Assembly (NCBI RefSeq): GCF_000688255.1
Contig: NZ_JHYS01000021.1
Location: 1 to 40,145, forward strand
Length of the DNA: 40,145 nt
Direction: 5' to 3'
Origin: Simplicispira psychrophila DSM 11588
Lineage (GTDB): Bacteria > Pseudomonadota > Gammaproteobacteria > Burkholderiales > Burkholderiaceae_C
The first letter of the stretch is position 1; every line of letters starts with the position of its first letter. The notes beneath the pieces were generated by a model. That model did no database searches. It was not told where the DNA came from and saw only the letters and a list, made by a program, of their open reading frames with translations. Both the position numbers and the translations under genes were made by a program. Positions 1 through 13,700 of the stretch are shown in pieces.

Positions 1-100
1 GTTTCAATCCACGCGCCCGTGTGGGGCGCGACCCCGCCGAGGCGGTTCTGACCACAGCAGTCGATACCGTTTCAATCCACGCGCCCGTGTGGGGCGCGAC
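1..100 (-). CRISPR. Type I-C CRISPR array, leader-proximal end (partial)
   Basis: Two identical 32-base repeats lie at 1-32 and 69-100, separated by one complete 36-base spacer at 33-68. On the plus strand each repeat begins GTTTCAATCCACGCG and ends GGGGCGCGAC. Read on the minus strand it begins GTCGCGCCCC and ends GGATTGAAAC, the usual form of a type I-C repeat, with a short GC stem. The cas operon is transcribed toward the array on the minus strand and a leader lies between, so the repeat at 69-100 is the leader-proximal one and the 33-68 spacer is expected to be the newest. The array continues beyond the left edge, so its length and older spacers are unknown. The spacer target cannot be named from the sequence. 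Confidence 0.97.
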
Positions 101-279
101 CTTCGTCTTTATAACTCACTGATATCACAAGGCAAATTCGCTGCATTCTGCGTACCTCAGTGGCATGGCATCTGCATTGCTTGGCAAGATGTGAGATATA
201 AAAAATATCTTTTAACTTCAATAGGTTACAAATTTGCGAACCATTATGGATTTCATCAGTCGCTTGAAGTTCGCAAAAT
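101..279 (-). promoter_or_regulatory. CRISPR leader between cas2 and the array
   Basis: This 179-base AT-rich stretch separates the cas2 stop codon from the first repeat and should hold the array promoter and the integration signals for new spacers. Just after cas2 is a 9-base inverted repeat, TTTGCGAAC at 233-241 and GTTCGCAAA at 269-277, with a 27-base gap. An A/T run at about 197-213 could hold a promoter element for pre-crRNA. No further degenerate repeat copies are visible. An open frame starting at 89 crosses the repeat and leader and is not considered a gene. Confidence 0.75.
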
Positions 280-570
280 TCAGAGGATCAATGGTGCATT
301 CAAGTCCAACACTGGCTTTGCCCCCACGTGCTCCACCTTACTTTGCCATTGCCGACCCAAATAGTAAAAGCGCAAACTGTCCATCGTAGGATCAATGATT
401 TGAACCAGCTGTGTCTTCAACATGACCCACTGCGCCGCATCCACCTCAATCTCAAAAACTGAAAATTGCACCCGCTGGCCAAAATTCAGGCAAGCCTTGG
501 CAATGCGCCGTAGCCGCCGGGCGCTAGACCCATCTTGGGTACTAATGTCATAGCTGACGAGCACCATCAT
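280..570 (-). CDS. cas2: CRISPR-associated endonuclease Cas2 (type I-C)
   Basis: Cas2 forms the Cas1-Cas2 integrase complex that inserts new spacers at the leader end of the array. The chosen start, ATG at 570, gives a 96-residue protein beginning MMVLVSYDIST, the normal length and the typical first beta strand with the conserved Asp (VSYDIS). The middle carries the RRLRRIAKAC helix and the QFSVFEIEVD strand expected of the ferredoxin-like fold. The open frame extends upstream to 711, but that part lies inside cas1 and has no Cas2 similarity. The gene begins 11 bases after the cas1 stop, is the last gene of the cas operon, and ends just before the leader. Confidence 0.95.
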   Translation of the reverse strand: MMVLVSYDISTQDGSSARRLRRIAKACLNFGQRVQFSVFEIEVDAAQWVMLKTQLVQIIDPTMDSLRFYYLGRQWQSKVEHVGAKPVLDLNAPLIL

Positions 571-580
571 GGCGACGGTC

Positions 581-1621
581 TCACTTCCACAAAAAAGGTG
601 GATAAGCATCCAAATCACCGCGCAGATGACGTGCCAACAACTGGGATTGAATGAAAGGAAAAAGACCAATCGGTGCCTTCTCTTCCAAAAAGACGTGCCG
701 CAATTCCTCACGTTTACGTTCTTGGTACGCAGTGAGAACCGTCTTGCGCGACTCTTCGCGCAGCAGCACAGCGCCGTTATCCATCACCTGAAAATCACGC
801 TCACCAATTTGACGCAGGTTGATCAATGACAGCGCGAGTCGGTCGGCCAGTAAAGGGCGAAACTCTTCCAGTAAGTCCAATGCCAAGCTGGGTCTTCCCG
901 GTCGGTCACGGTGCAGAAAGCCCACTGCCGGATCAAGTCCCACGCTTTCGAGCGCTGAACGACAATCGTGCGTGACGAGCGTATAGAGGAAAGAAAGCAG
1001 CGCATTGACCCTGTTAAGTGGCGGGCGCCTGCTGCGGCCAGCAAAGCGCAGTGCTTCGCCGGGGATGCGAATAAGGTGGTCAAACACACCAAAGTAGCAC
1101 TGGGCGGCCTCTCCCTCATACCCGCGCAGCACGTCGATCGAGGGCTCCTCCATCAACTTATCGGAAATACGTTCGATACGTTTGTGTGCATGTGCCAGGG
1201 CGGCTTCATCTTCAGTGGCCAACTTGGTGCCGTGATCGCGCAATGCCCGACCCAATACCGCGCGTTGGTTATGCAGCTTGCCCAGCAACACATTGCGAAC
1301 GATGGCGGCGCAATGGACTGCGTCATCGCTGCACCGGTACTGCTGGCGGCGCAGCAACACATTGCCTGAAACGGGGCCTTCAACACGCGCCAGAAATTTG
1401 CCGTTAGACGTGAGAAAACAAGTGCTGATGCCTTGCTCTGCGCAATACCCCAATAGCGGCGGCGACACCAAGACACGGCCAAAACACACCAGACTCTCCA
1501 ACATGTGTACGGGCAACCGAGCGCGCACTGCTTTGTCTACTTCCATCACGATATTGGCACCGTCCTTGTGCAGCCATGCGCCCTCGGTGGTGACATACAA
1601 CGTGTTCAATTGCCGGCGCAT
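581..1621 (-). CDS. cas1: CRISPR-associated integrase Cas1 (type I-C)
   Basis: Cas1 is the catalytic subunit of the spacer integrase. The 346-residue length is normal for subtype I-C. The metal-binding residues are visible: Glu169 in RGYEGEAA, His237 in GFLHRDRPGRPS, and Asp249 with nearby Glu in LALDLLEEFRP. The N-terminal beta domain (LNTLYVTTEGAWL) is also typical. The start ATG at 1621 overlaps the end of cas4 by 16 bases, which implies translational coupling. Cas4, Cas1 and Cas2 together form the adaptation module that cuts prespacers to a PAM-defined end and integrates them. Confidence 0.97.
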   Translation of the reverse strand: MRRQLNTLYVTTEGAWLHKDGANIVMEVDKAVRARLPVHMLESLVCFGRVLVSPPLLGYCAEQGISTCFLTSNGKFLARVEGPVSGNVLLRRQQYRCSDDAVHCAAIVRNVLLGKLHNQRAVLGRALRDHGTKLATEDEAALAHAHKRIERISDKLMEEPSIDVLRGYEGEAAQCYFGVFDHLIRIPGEALRFAGRSRRPPLNRVNALLSFLYTLVTHDCRSALESVGLDPAVGFLHRDRPGRPSLALDLLEEFRPLLADRLALSLINLRQIGERDFQVMDNGAVLLREESRKTVLTAYQERKREELRHVFLEEKAPIGLFPFIQSQLLARHLRGDLDAYPPFLWK

Positions 1622-2265
1622 GGCATCCCCTCCTCGTTTTCATCTTTGAGCTGCTGGGCCAGCCAAGCATTGACGCTGCCTTTGCGGCCCAATAACTTAG
1701 GCTGGCACAGGTCGATCAGCGAGCAGGCATCGCACAGCTTGGCGCTGTACTGCGCCGACGGGGTCGTGCCCGATGTCAGCATGGTTCGCGTGGATTCAAT
1801 GGTGTCGCGGGTAAGTTGGCGTAAACCATCGTCAAAAACCACAGACATGCGGCGGCGCGTTTCTCCATAGAACAGAGCGCCTTCAGCAATCGATTGGCCC
1901 AACATGGCCTCTAAACACAAGGCTTGGGCGCACAGCTGCACTTCATCTGCCCGGTGTGCCTTGGGACGTCCACGCTTGTATTCCACTGGAAAGGCTTGTT
2001 CACCGTCTGGCCCCTCCTGAAACTCGACCACATCAGCGATACCCGTAATGCCCAATCCAGCGTGTGTCAAAGGCATTGCTGTGCTGGTACGCACACCGCG
2101 CCGTCTCTCTCCACGGGGTTTGTCTGCACGCTCGTGCAGCACCCGACCTTCTGCCGTGTGGCGGCTTTCTGCCCATAGTTGCTCGACGTGGATCAGGGCG
2201 CATTGGCGTGGACAGTACAGGTAGTGCTGCAAAGCAGACAAGGGAATAAAGTCATCCGTCTCCAT
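1606..2265 (-). CDS. cas4: CRISPR-associated exonuclease Cas4 (type I-C)
   Basis: Cas4 is a RecB-family nuclease with a 4Fe-4S cluster that trims prespacers and helps choose the PAM and orientation during adaptation. The protein is 219 residues. Cluster cysteines are seen near the N-terminus (YCPRQC, Cys18 and Cys22) and near the C-terminus (CDACSLIDLC). The nuclease core is visible as the DVVEF Asp motif followed by FPVEYKRGRPK, with the EYK triad typical of the family. It lies between cas7 and cas1, the standard I-C order, and overlaps cas1 by 16 bases. Confidence 0.96.
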   Translation of the reverse strand: METDDFIPLSALQHYLYCPRQCALIHVEQLWAESRHTAEGRVLHERADKPRGERRRGVRTSTAMPLTHAGLGITGIADVVEFQEGPDGEQAFPVEYKRGRPKAHRADEVQLCAQALCLEAMLGQSIAEGALFYGETRRRMSVVFDDGLRQLTRDTIESTRTMLTSGTTPSAQYSAKLCDACSLIDLCQPKLLGRKGSVNAWLAQQLKDENEEGMPCAGN

Positions 2266-2297
2266 GGCCTGCTTTGTGGTGGTGTTTGCCAGAATTT

Positions 2298-3175
2298 TTA
2301 GATTAACTCTTGCACCGACACACCTGCCGGAATGGCGGCGCGGTCGATTTCCACGCGGTAGTCCGTAAAGCGGCGTGGCGCACTGTCTGAATTAGCGTCA
2401 GCGGACGCAATCTTCACCGCATCAAATAGCACATGCGCAGGCGCGTTGCCCATAGCGCTTTCATGCTTGAACACGATCAGTTTGCGCGCTGCCATTTCAC
2501 CGCGTGCAGCCGAGCGGTCGTGCTCGAACATATTGATCAGCGCATTCCAGAACAACGCCAAATCAGCGTCAGAAAAACCTGTGCGTTCAGCCAGTTTGGC
2601 GGATATGAATCCGTGTGCGCGGTACAGGCCGTAGGGAATGATGTGCTTACGACCCATGGTGCGGTTGTCGCCACTTTGTGCTTCGGCTTCTTTCACGGTG
2701 GTTACTGCCATGCGGGTAATCGAGATTTCAAGCGGCACCACCGGGTCAATAGAGGTGGCAAATGCCAACTGGATCGGGCCGCGCACTTGACCGGCGTTTA
2801 CGCCTGTGGTCATCACGGCACCAAAGGTGCGGACATCAAAAAAATTGTCACACATCCAACGCGTAATGGCCTGCGCTTTCTCTGCTTCCTTGGGTAGTTT
2901 TTTTTCTTCTGGCTTAAGCGAAATAGCCTCGTATGCCTTGAGGTGCTGGTTATTGAGGACGGCCTTTTCCTGCATATAGATCGCGTAGCCTGGGGAATTT
3001 TCCTTATCCAGACTGACAAAATTGCGAATCTTGCGCTTCAGACAGACGTCAGTCACCAGTCCGCAGTTGGTCTCGGGATCGAGGCGCGGCAGGTTACCTG
3101 CATCGGGATCGCCATTGGGATTGCCATTGATGACGTCAAAGAGGTAAACGAATTCGTAACGGTTGGCAATGGCGG

Positions 3176-3179
<4 letters not shown>
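2298..3179 (-). CDS. cas7: Type I-C Cascade backbone protein Cas7c (Csd2)
   Basis: Cas7 (Csd2 in subtype I-C) polymerises along the crRNA to form the backbone of the surveillance complex. The 293-residue protein starts with the diagnostic [20 protein letters not shown] motif and has the usual RAMP-fold length. ATG at 3179 overlaps the cas8c stop in an ATGA arrangement (3176-3179), so the two genes are translationally coupled. A 32-base gap separates it from cas4. Nothing suggests truncation or loss of function. Confidence 0.96.
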
Positions 3180-8050
<4,871 letters not shown>

Positions 8051-8132
8051 AAATCGCTAAAAATAATCAAATTTAATAGCTAATAGCGCACGTAGTTAAA
8101 AGCCTAGAGGCCTAAAACATGCATAAACCACA
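8051..8132 (-). promoter_or_regulatory. Upstream region of the cas operon, containing a dispersed repeat
   Basis: This 82-base AT-rich gap lies between the end of hrpA and cas3, both on the minus strand. It must hold the cas operon promoter unless cas genes depend on read-through from hrpA. Most of it is occupied by a copy of the dispersed repeat (8064-8117). I cannot assign a confident -35/-10 pair, and there is no obvious terminator hairpin with a T tract behind hrpA. Confidence 0.45.
8064..8117 (+). repeat. Dispersed intergenic repeat, copy 1
   Basis: The segment contains ATAGCTAATAGCGC (8076-8089) followed by 12 bases and AGCCTAGAGGCCTAAAA (8101-8117). The same order, ATAGCTnnTAGCGC then a spacer then GAGGC and a short A/T run, is found in gaps near 13701 and 27297 and inside hrpA near 9042. 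I associate such elements with Comamonadaceae intergenic DNA. It sits between hrpA and cas3, where it may act on the cas promoter or as a transcript structure. No function is shown. Confidence 0.7.
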
Positions 8133-11100
8133 TCAGCTATTGATCTGCCCCCACAGCTTGTCCAGGCGTTTGATGCTGACTGGCTGGGGCGTACGCAGTT
8201 CTTGGGCGAAGAAGCTGACGCGCAGTTCTTCTAGCAGCCAGCGCAGCTCCTGCATCCGCGCATCGACTTGGCCCTTGCGCTCTGCCACCAAACGCCAATA
8301 GCGCTGCTCTTGCGGGCGCAGTTCGGCCAGCTTGGCAGCGTCGCGGGCCGGGTCGGCGCGGACTTTGTCGAGGCGCGCGGTAATGGCTTTGAGGTAGCGG
8401 GCAAAGTGCGCCAGTTGCGGCCACGGCGCGGCAGTCAGAAAGTTTTTCGGCACCAAGCGCTGCAACTGCGCCAGCGCGTCTGCGGTGGCCTCGGGCGCGC
8501 CTTTGGTGTCTTTGATTTTGCGCACGGCCACGGCGTATTCCAGCAAGATGGTCGCCGCCAAGCGCGCCACTTCGTTGGCGATCAGCGTCAGGCGGCCACG
8601 GCCTTCTTGCACGCGGCGTTCAAAATCGGCGGCGTTGGTCGGCAGTGGGTCGAGCAGGAAAGCGCGGTTCATCGCCACGTCCAAAATCTGGCCGCGCAGC
8701 TCTTCCTGCGTGCCCAGCGGCATATAGGCCACGGCCATTTTTTGCAGGTCGGGGATGTTTTTTTCTAGATACTTCAGCGCGTCTTTGATGTGCAGCGCGC
8801 ACAGGCGGCGCAGGCCGGCGCGGTGTTTGGCCGCCGCCACGGCCGGCTCATCAAACACTTGGATGCTGACGGCATCGCCCATGTCCATCAGCGCCGGAAA
8901 GCCGATGACCGTCTGGCTGCCTTTGCCAATTTCCATCAGCTCGGGCAGCTCGCCAAACGTCCACGCGGTGTAGCGCTGGTCAGCGGGAAAGGCGTTTGAA
9001 GTAGCTGCGGCTTTATCTTCCGTTTTATGCGCTTCTTTTTTAGGAGCTGCTAGCGCACGCTTTTGCTCATTTTCAGCCTCTTTTATGTCTGAATCGCTTT
9101 GTTTACCAGCGCTACCAGCTATCTTTAATGAAGCCAGCGCCTGAAACGCACCGCGTGCCTTGGCACCCCATTCGGCTTTGAGTGCGCCCAGATTGCGCCC
9201 TTGGCCGAGCTGGCGGCCATGCTCATCGACGATGCGAAAGTTCATGAACAGGTGCGCCGCCACCATGTCCAGCTTGAAATCAGCGCGCTTGATGTCTAGC
9301 GAAGTTTCATCGCGCGCTTGTTTCAGCAGCGCGTCCATCAGGCCGATGCGGCCGATGCGGTCGGGCGTGCCCAGCAACTCTGCCAGCCGCGCCGCTGATT
9401 CTGGCAGCGGCACAAAGCGGCTGCGCGGGCGCTGCGGCAGGCTTTTCAGCAGCGCTTGGATTTTGTCTTTGAGCATCCCCGGCACCAGCCATTCGCATTG
9501 CTCGTCGTGGACTTGGTTCAGCACAAACAGCGGGATGGTGACGGTGATGCCATCGCGCGCGTCGCCCGGTTCGTGCAGATAGCTCGCTTGGCAATCAACG
9601 CCGCCGAGGCGCACGGTGCGCGGGAAGGCGCTGGTGGTGATACCCGCCGCCTCGTGGCGCATCAGCTCGTCGCGGGTCAGCTTCAACAACTCAGGCCGCG
9701 CTTTCACTTCAGTGCGGTACCAGTTTTCAAAGCTGCGGCCATTGCACAGCTCTTGCGGCACTTGTTGGTCGTAGAAGGCGTAAATCAGCTCCTCATCGAC
9801 TAACACGTCTTGGCGGCGCGATTTGTGCTCCAGCGATTCGACCTTGGCGATCAGCTTTTCATTGGCTGCCAAGAACGGCAGGCGCTTGTGCATCTCGGGC
9901 AGCAGGTCGCCGCCGACCAGCGCTTGGCGGATAAACATCTCGCGCGCGGCGTGCGGATCGACCTTGTCAAAGCCGACGCGCCGGCCGCTGTAAACCACCA
10001 AGCCGTACAGCGTGGCGCGCTCTAGGGCGACGACTTCGGCGGCTTTTTTCTCCCAGTGCGGGTCGAGCAGTTGCTTTCTCAGTAGGTGCGCGCCGACCTC
10101 TTCCAGCCACTGGGGTTCGATATTGGCAATGCCCCGACCAAACAGGCGCGTGGTTTCGACCAGCTCGGCGCAGACAATCCAGCGCCCTGGCTTTTTGCGC
10201 AGGTGTGCACCGGGGTGGCGGTGAAACTTGATGCCGCGCGCGCCGACGTAGTCCGAGGCATTCGGGTTAGCCGCAGCCGCGTCTTCCGGCTTGAAACCGA
10301 TGTTGCCCAGCAGGCCCGACAGCATGGATTTATGCAGCTCTTCGTAGCTGGCGGGCTGCGGATTCAGCTCCCATTTGTGCTCGCGCACCACGGTCATTAG
10401 CTGGCTGTGGACGTCGCGCCACTCGCGCACGCGGCGCACGTTGATGAAGTTTTGGCGCAGCAGTTGCTCGTATTGGCGGTTGCTGAGTTTGTGGGTAGCA
10501 GCGCCGTCCAGCCCGATGACTGCGGCTGGCGCTGGCGCAGCTATCGGCAAAGACACCGGAGCCGCCGCCACCAGCCGCTGCGACACCGGCAAAAACGCCT
10601 GCCGCGCCGCCACGCCCTTAGTCCGCGCCACCTGCTGTTGCTGCACGCGCGATGAGGCTAATGTCGGCATGACGCCGCCGCGCGCCTGTTGCAGCCAGTT
10701 CCACAGCGTCAGGTAGCCGCTGAACTCGCTCTTGTCGTCGTCAAACTTGGCGTGCTGCTGGTCGGCCTGCTGCTGCGCGTCCATCGGGCGGTCGCGCACG
10801 TCTTGCAGGCTCAAGGCGCTGGCAATCACCAGCACCTCGCTGAGTGCACCGCGCGTACGCGCTTCCAAAATCATCCGGCCCACGCGCGGGTCGAGCGGCA
10901 ATTTGGCCAGCTCGCGCCCCATCGCCGTCAGCTCGTTTTTGTCGTCCACCGCGCCCAATTCATTGAGCAGCTGGTAGCCGTCGGCAATGGCGCGGCTGGA
11001 CGGCGCGTCGATAAACGGAAAGTCTTCGACCACACCGAGGTGCAGCGACTTCATCCGCAAAATTACGCCGGCCAGCGAGCTGCGCAAAATTTCCGGGTCA

Positions 11101-12239
11101 GTAAAGCGCGGGCGGCCAAGAAAGTCGCTTTCTTCGTACAGCCGAATGCAGATGCCGTTGGCCACGCGCCCGCAGCGGCCAGCGCGCTGATTGGCCGCCG
11201 CTTGGCTGATCGGCTCGACCAGCAATTGCTCAACTTTGCTGCGCAAGCTGTAGCGCTTGACCCGCGCCGTACCGGCGTCAATCACGTAGCGAATGCCCGG
11301 CACCGTCAGCGAAGTCTCGGCGACGTTGGTCGCCAAAATAATGCGCCGGCCCGTGTGGCTGTCAAAAATCTGGTCTTGCTCGGCTTGGCTCAGGCGGGCA
11401 AACAGCGGCAGCACTTGGGCGCTGCGCATCACCGGCTGGTGCGCCAAGTGTTTGCGCAGGTGGTCGGCGGCTTCGCGGATTTCGCGCTCGCCGGGCAAGA
11501 ACACCAAAATATCGCCGCCCGCGTTGCCTTGCCACAGCTCATCGACGCCATCGGCAATCGCGTCGTTCAGGCCGTAATCACGGCTTTCTTCAAACGGCCG
11601 CCAGCGCTGCTCCACCGGAAAGGTGCGGCCCGAGACTTGGATGATCGGCGCTGGCCCTTTGGACGATGCAAAGTGCTTGGCAAAGCGGTCGGCGTCAATC
11701 GTCGCCGACGTGACCACGACTTTCAAATCCGGCCGGCGCGGCAAGATTTGCCGGATATAGCCCAGCAGAAAATCAATGTTCAGACTGCGCTCGTGCGCCT
11801 CGTCAATGATGATGGTGTCGTAGGCTTTGAGCAGCGGGTCGGTCTGCGTCTCGGCCAGCAAGATGCCGTCGGTCATCAGCTTGACCGAAGCACCCTGGCT
11901 CAGGCGGTCTTGAAAGCGCACCTTGTAGCCGACCACATCGCCCAGCGGCGTGTTCAGCTCTTCAGCAATGCGCTTGGCGACCGAGCTTGCCGCTATTCGG
12001 CGCGGTTGGGTGTGGCCGATCAGCTGGCCTTTCTGCCCCGGCGCGGCATTGAGTTTGCCGCGGCCCAGCGTCAGCGCAATTTTGGGCAGCTGCGTGGTCT
12101 TGCCCGAGCCGGTTTCGCCGCAGACGATGATGACCTGGTGCTTGTGCAGCGCCGCCATGATCTCGTCGCGCCGCGCGGACACGGGCAGGGATTCAGGGAA
12201 AGTGATTTTCAGGGGGGAAGCGGGTGCGGGAGCAGACAA
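8133..12239 (-). CDS. hrpA: ATP-dependent RNA helicase HrpA
   Basis: HrpA is a DEAH-box RNA helicase, implicated in other bacteria in rescuing stalled or collided ribosomes and in mRNA processing. The 1368-residue length is near normal. Walker A GETGSGKTT is at 41-49, DEAH at 146-149, SATIDADRF and the QRAGRCGR motif follow, and the long C-terminal DUF3418-type region is present. The start is a TTG at 12239; it is preferred because the next ATG (codon 28) would cut into the conserved FPESLPVSARRDEI segment. Residues of about 1039-1067 form a low-complexity, charged linker encoded by a dispersed repeat. hrpA is divergent from argA and upstream of cas3 on the same strand. Confidence 0.96.
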   Translation of the reverse strand: MSAPAPASPLKITFPESLPVSARRDEIMAALHKHQVIIVCGETGSGKTTQLPKIALTLGRGKLNAAPGQKGQLIGHTQPRRIAASSVAKRIAEELNTPLGDVVGYKVRFQDRLSQGASVKLMTDGILLAETQTDPLLKAYDTIIIDEAHERSLNIDFLLGYIRQILPRRPDLKVVVTSATIDADRFAKHFASSKGPAPIIQVSGRTFPVEQRWRPFEESRDYGLNDAIADGVDELWQGNAGGDILVFLPGEREIREAADHLRKHLAHQPVMRSAQVLPLFARLSQAEQDQIFDSHTGRRIILATNVAETSLTVPGIRYVIDAGTARVKRYSLRSKVEQLLVEPISQAAANQRAGRCGRVANGICIRLYEESDFLGRPRFTDPEILRSSLAGVILRMKSLHLGVVEDFPFIDAPSSRAIADGYQLLNELGAVDDKNELTAMGRELAKLPLDPRVGRMILEARTRGALSEVLVIASALSLQDVRDRPMDAQQQADQQHAKFDDDKSEFSGYLTLWNWLQQARGGVMPTLASSRVQQQQVARTKGVAARQAFLPVSQRLVAAAPVSLPIAAPAPAAVIGLDGAATHKLSNRQYEQLLRQNFINVRRVREWRDVHSQLMTVVREHKWELNPQPASYEELHKSMLSGLLGNIGFKPEDAAAANPNASDYVGARGIKFHRHPGAHLRKKPGRWIVCAELVETTRLFGRGIANIEPQWLEEVGAHLLRKQLLDPHWEKKAAEVVALERATLYGLVVYSGRRVGFDKVDPHAAREMFIRQALVGGDLLPEMHKRLPFLAANEKLIAKVESLEHKSRRQDVLVDEELIYAFYDQQVPQELCNGRSFENWYRTEVKARPELLKLTRDELMRHEAAGITTSAFPRTVRLGGVDCQASYLHEPGDARDGITVTIPLFVLNQVHDEQCEWLVPGMLKDKIQALLKSLPQRPRSRFVPLPESAARLAELLGTPDRIGRIGLMDALLKQARDETSLDIKRADFKLDMVAAHLFMNFRIVDEHGRQLGQGRNLGALKAEWGAKARGAFQALASLKIAGSAGKQSDSDIKEAENEQKRALAAPKKEAHKTEDKAAATSNAFPADQRYTAWTFGELPELMEIGKGSQTVIGFPALMDMGDAVSIQVFDEPAVAAAKHRAGLRRLCALHIKDALKYLEKNIPDLQKMAVAYMPLGTQEELRGQILDVAMNRAFLLDPLPTNAADFERRVQEGRGRLTLIANEVARLAATILLEYAVAVRKIKDTKGAPEATADALAQLQRLVPKNFLTAAPWPQLAHFARYLKAITARLDKVRADPARDAAKLAELRPQEQRYWRLVAERKGQVDARMQELRWLLEELRVSFFAQELRTPQPVSIKRLDKLWGQINS
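9042..9122 (+). repeat. Dispersed repeat, copy inside the hrpA coding sequence
   Basis: On the plus strand this stretch starts GGAGCTGCTAGCGC and ends CAGCGCTACCAGCTAT, so both ends carry the AGCTnnTAGCGC core in opposite orientations, with CAGCCTC in between. It matches the cores of the intergenic copies at 8064, 13701 and 27297. In the hrpA frame it encodes a hydrophilic Lys/Glu/Ala-rich linker of roughly 27 residues without stops. Base composition is clearly more AT-rich than the flanking hrpA codons, which supports an insertion that stayed in frame. Confidence 0.65.
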
Positions 12240-12329
12240 GGTAGCGACTTCGTAGAGAATCGCGAATTATCCCAGCCTCTGCTGGTTTCTACTGAGCTTG
12301 CCGTTATCTCCCTGACACCCCTGCCCCGC

Positions 12330-13676
12330 ATGTCCACCGTTTTCAACTTCACTTTCGTGCCCTGGTTTCGCTCGGTGGCGCCGTATATCCACAAGTTTCG
12401 CCACCAGACCTTTGTCGTCGGCCTGACCGGAGAGGCGATTGCCGCTGGCAAGCTCCACAGCATTGCCCAGGACTTGGCGATGATCAAAGCCATGGGCGTG
12501 AAAATTGTGCTGGTGCATGGCTTTCGGCCGCAGGTCAATGAGCAGCTACAGGCCAAAGGCCACCAGGGCAAATACGCGCACGGCATCCGCATTACCGACT
12601 CGGTGGCGCTTGATTGCGCGCAAGAGGCCGCCGGCCAGCTGCGCTTTGAGATTGAAGCGGCGTTCAGCCAAGGGCTACCCAATACGCCAATGGCTGACTC
12701 GACGGTGCGGGTGATTTCGGGCAATTTCGTCACCGCGCGTCCGGTCGGCATCGTCGAAGGCATCGACTTTGAGCATTCGGGCGTGGTGCGCAAGGTGGAC
12801 GTGGCCGGCATCCAGCGCGCGCTGGACATGGACGCGCTGGTACTGCTATCGCCGTTTGGCTTTTCGCCCACCGGCGAGGCCTTTAACCTGAACATGGAAG
12901 AAGTCGCCACCTCGGTGTCGGTGGCGCTCAAGGCCGACAAGCTGATTTTCATGTCGGAAATCGCTGGCCTGCGCGTGCGCCCCGAGGAGCCCGAAGGCGA
13001 GGACAACCCGCTGGACACCGAACTGCCCCTCGCCCAGGCCCGGCAGTTGCTGGCGCGCGTGCCGCCCAGCCAGCGCCCGACCGATATCGGTTTTTATTTA
13101 CAGCACTGCGTCAAGGCCTGCCAGGGCGGCGTCGAGCGCAGCCACATCATCCCGTTTGCAGTCGATGGCGCCCTGTTGCTGGAAATTTATGTCCACGACG
13201 GCATCGGCACCATGGTGGTCGATGAAAAATTGGAAGAACTGCGCGAAGCCAACGCCGACGATGTGGCCGGCATCTTGCAGCTGATTGAGCCGTTTGAGAA
13301 AGACGGCACGCTGGTCAAACGCGACCGCACCGAGATTGAGCGCGATGTCGCCAACTACACCATCATCGAACACGATGGCGTGATTTTTGGCTGTGCGGCG
13401 CTGTACCCGTACCCCGAGGCGCGCACGGCGGAGATGGCCGCCGTCACCGTCTCGCCGCAAAGCCAGAGCACCGGCGATGGCGAAAAACTGCTCAAACGCA
13501 TCGAGCAGCGCGCGCGCAACCTGGGGCTGGACAGCATCTTTGTGCTGACCACGCGCACCATGCACTGGTTCATCAAACGCGGCTTCGTGCAGGTCGATCC
13601 CGACTGGCTGCCCGAAGCGCGCAAGCGCAAATACAACTGGGATCGGCGCAGCCAGGTGCTGGTCAAGCGGTTCTGA
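12330..13676 (+). CDS. argA: Amino-acid N-acetyltransferase (N-acetylglutamate synthase)
   Basis: ArgA makes N-acetylglutamate from glutamate and acetyl-CoA, the first step of arginine synthesis. The protein is 448 residues from ATG 12330 (MSTVFNFTFVPWFRSVAPYI). An N-terminal amino-acid-kinase-like domain (KIVLVHGFRPQVNEQL, residues about 60-300) is followed by a C-terminal GNAT acetyltransferase domain (AAVTVSPQSQSTGDGEKLLK), the classical ArgA architecture. The open frame extends far upstream to 10689, but that part is antisense to hrpA and lacks ArgA similarity. The 90 bases between hrpA and argA must hold two divergent promoters. Confidence 0.96.
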   Translation: MSTVFNFTFVPWFRSVAPYIHKFRHQTFVVGLTGEAIAAGKLHSIAQDLAMIKAMGVKIVLVHGFRPQVNEQLQAKGHQGKYAHGIRITDSVALDCAQEAAGQLRFEIEAAFSQGLPNTPMADSTVRVISGNFVTARPVGIVEGIDFEHSGVVRKVDVAGIQRALDMDALVLLSPFGFSPTGEAFNLNMEEVATSVSVALKADKLIFMSEIAGLRVRPEEPEGEDNPLDTELPLAQARQLLARVPPSQRPTDIGFYLQHCVKACQGGVERSHIIPFAVDGALLLEIYVHDGIGTMVVDEKLEELREANADDVAGILQLIEPFEKDGTLVKRDRTEIERDVANYTIIEHDGVIFGCAALYPYPEARTAEMAAVTVSPQSQSTGDGEKLLKRIEQRARNLGLDSIFVLTTRTMHWFIKRGFVQVDPDWLPEARKRKYNWDRRSQVLVKRF

Positions 13677-13700
13677 GCCGGCGAGCACAGCATTTCAGGT

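Noticed and set aside
89-364. 91-codon frame across the CRISPR leader
   Set aside because: It starts inside a CRISPR repeat and runs into the antisense of cas2; not a plausible gene.
571-711. Upstream extension of the cas2 frame
   Set aside because: It lies within cas1; Cas2 begins at ATG 570, giving the standard 96 residues.
10689-12329. Long N-terminal extension of the argA frame (995 codons in total)
   Set aside because: It is antisense to hrpA, has no ArgA similarity, and ArgA homologues begin at the ATG used here; high GC leaves such frames open by chance.
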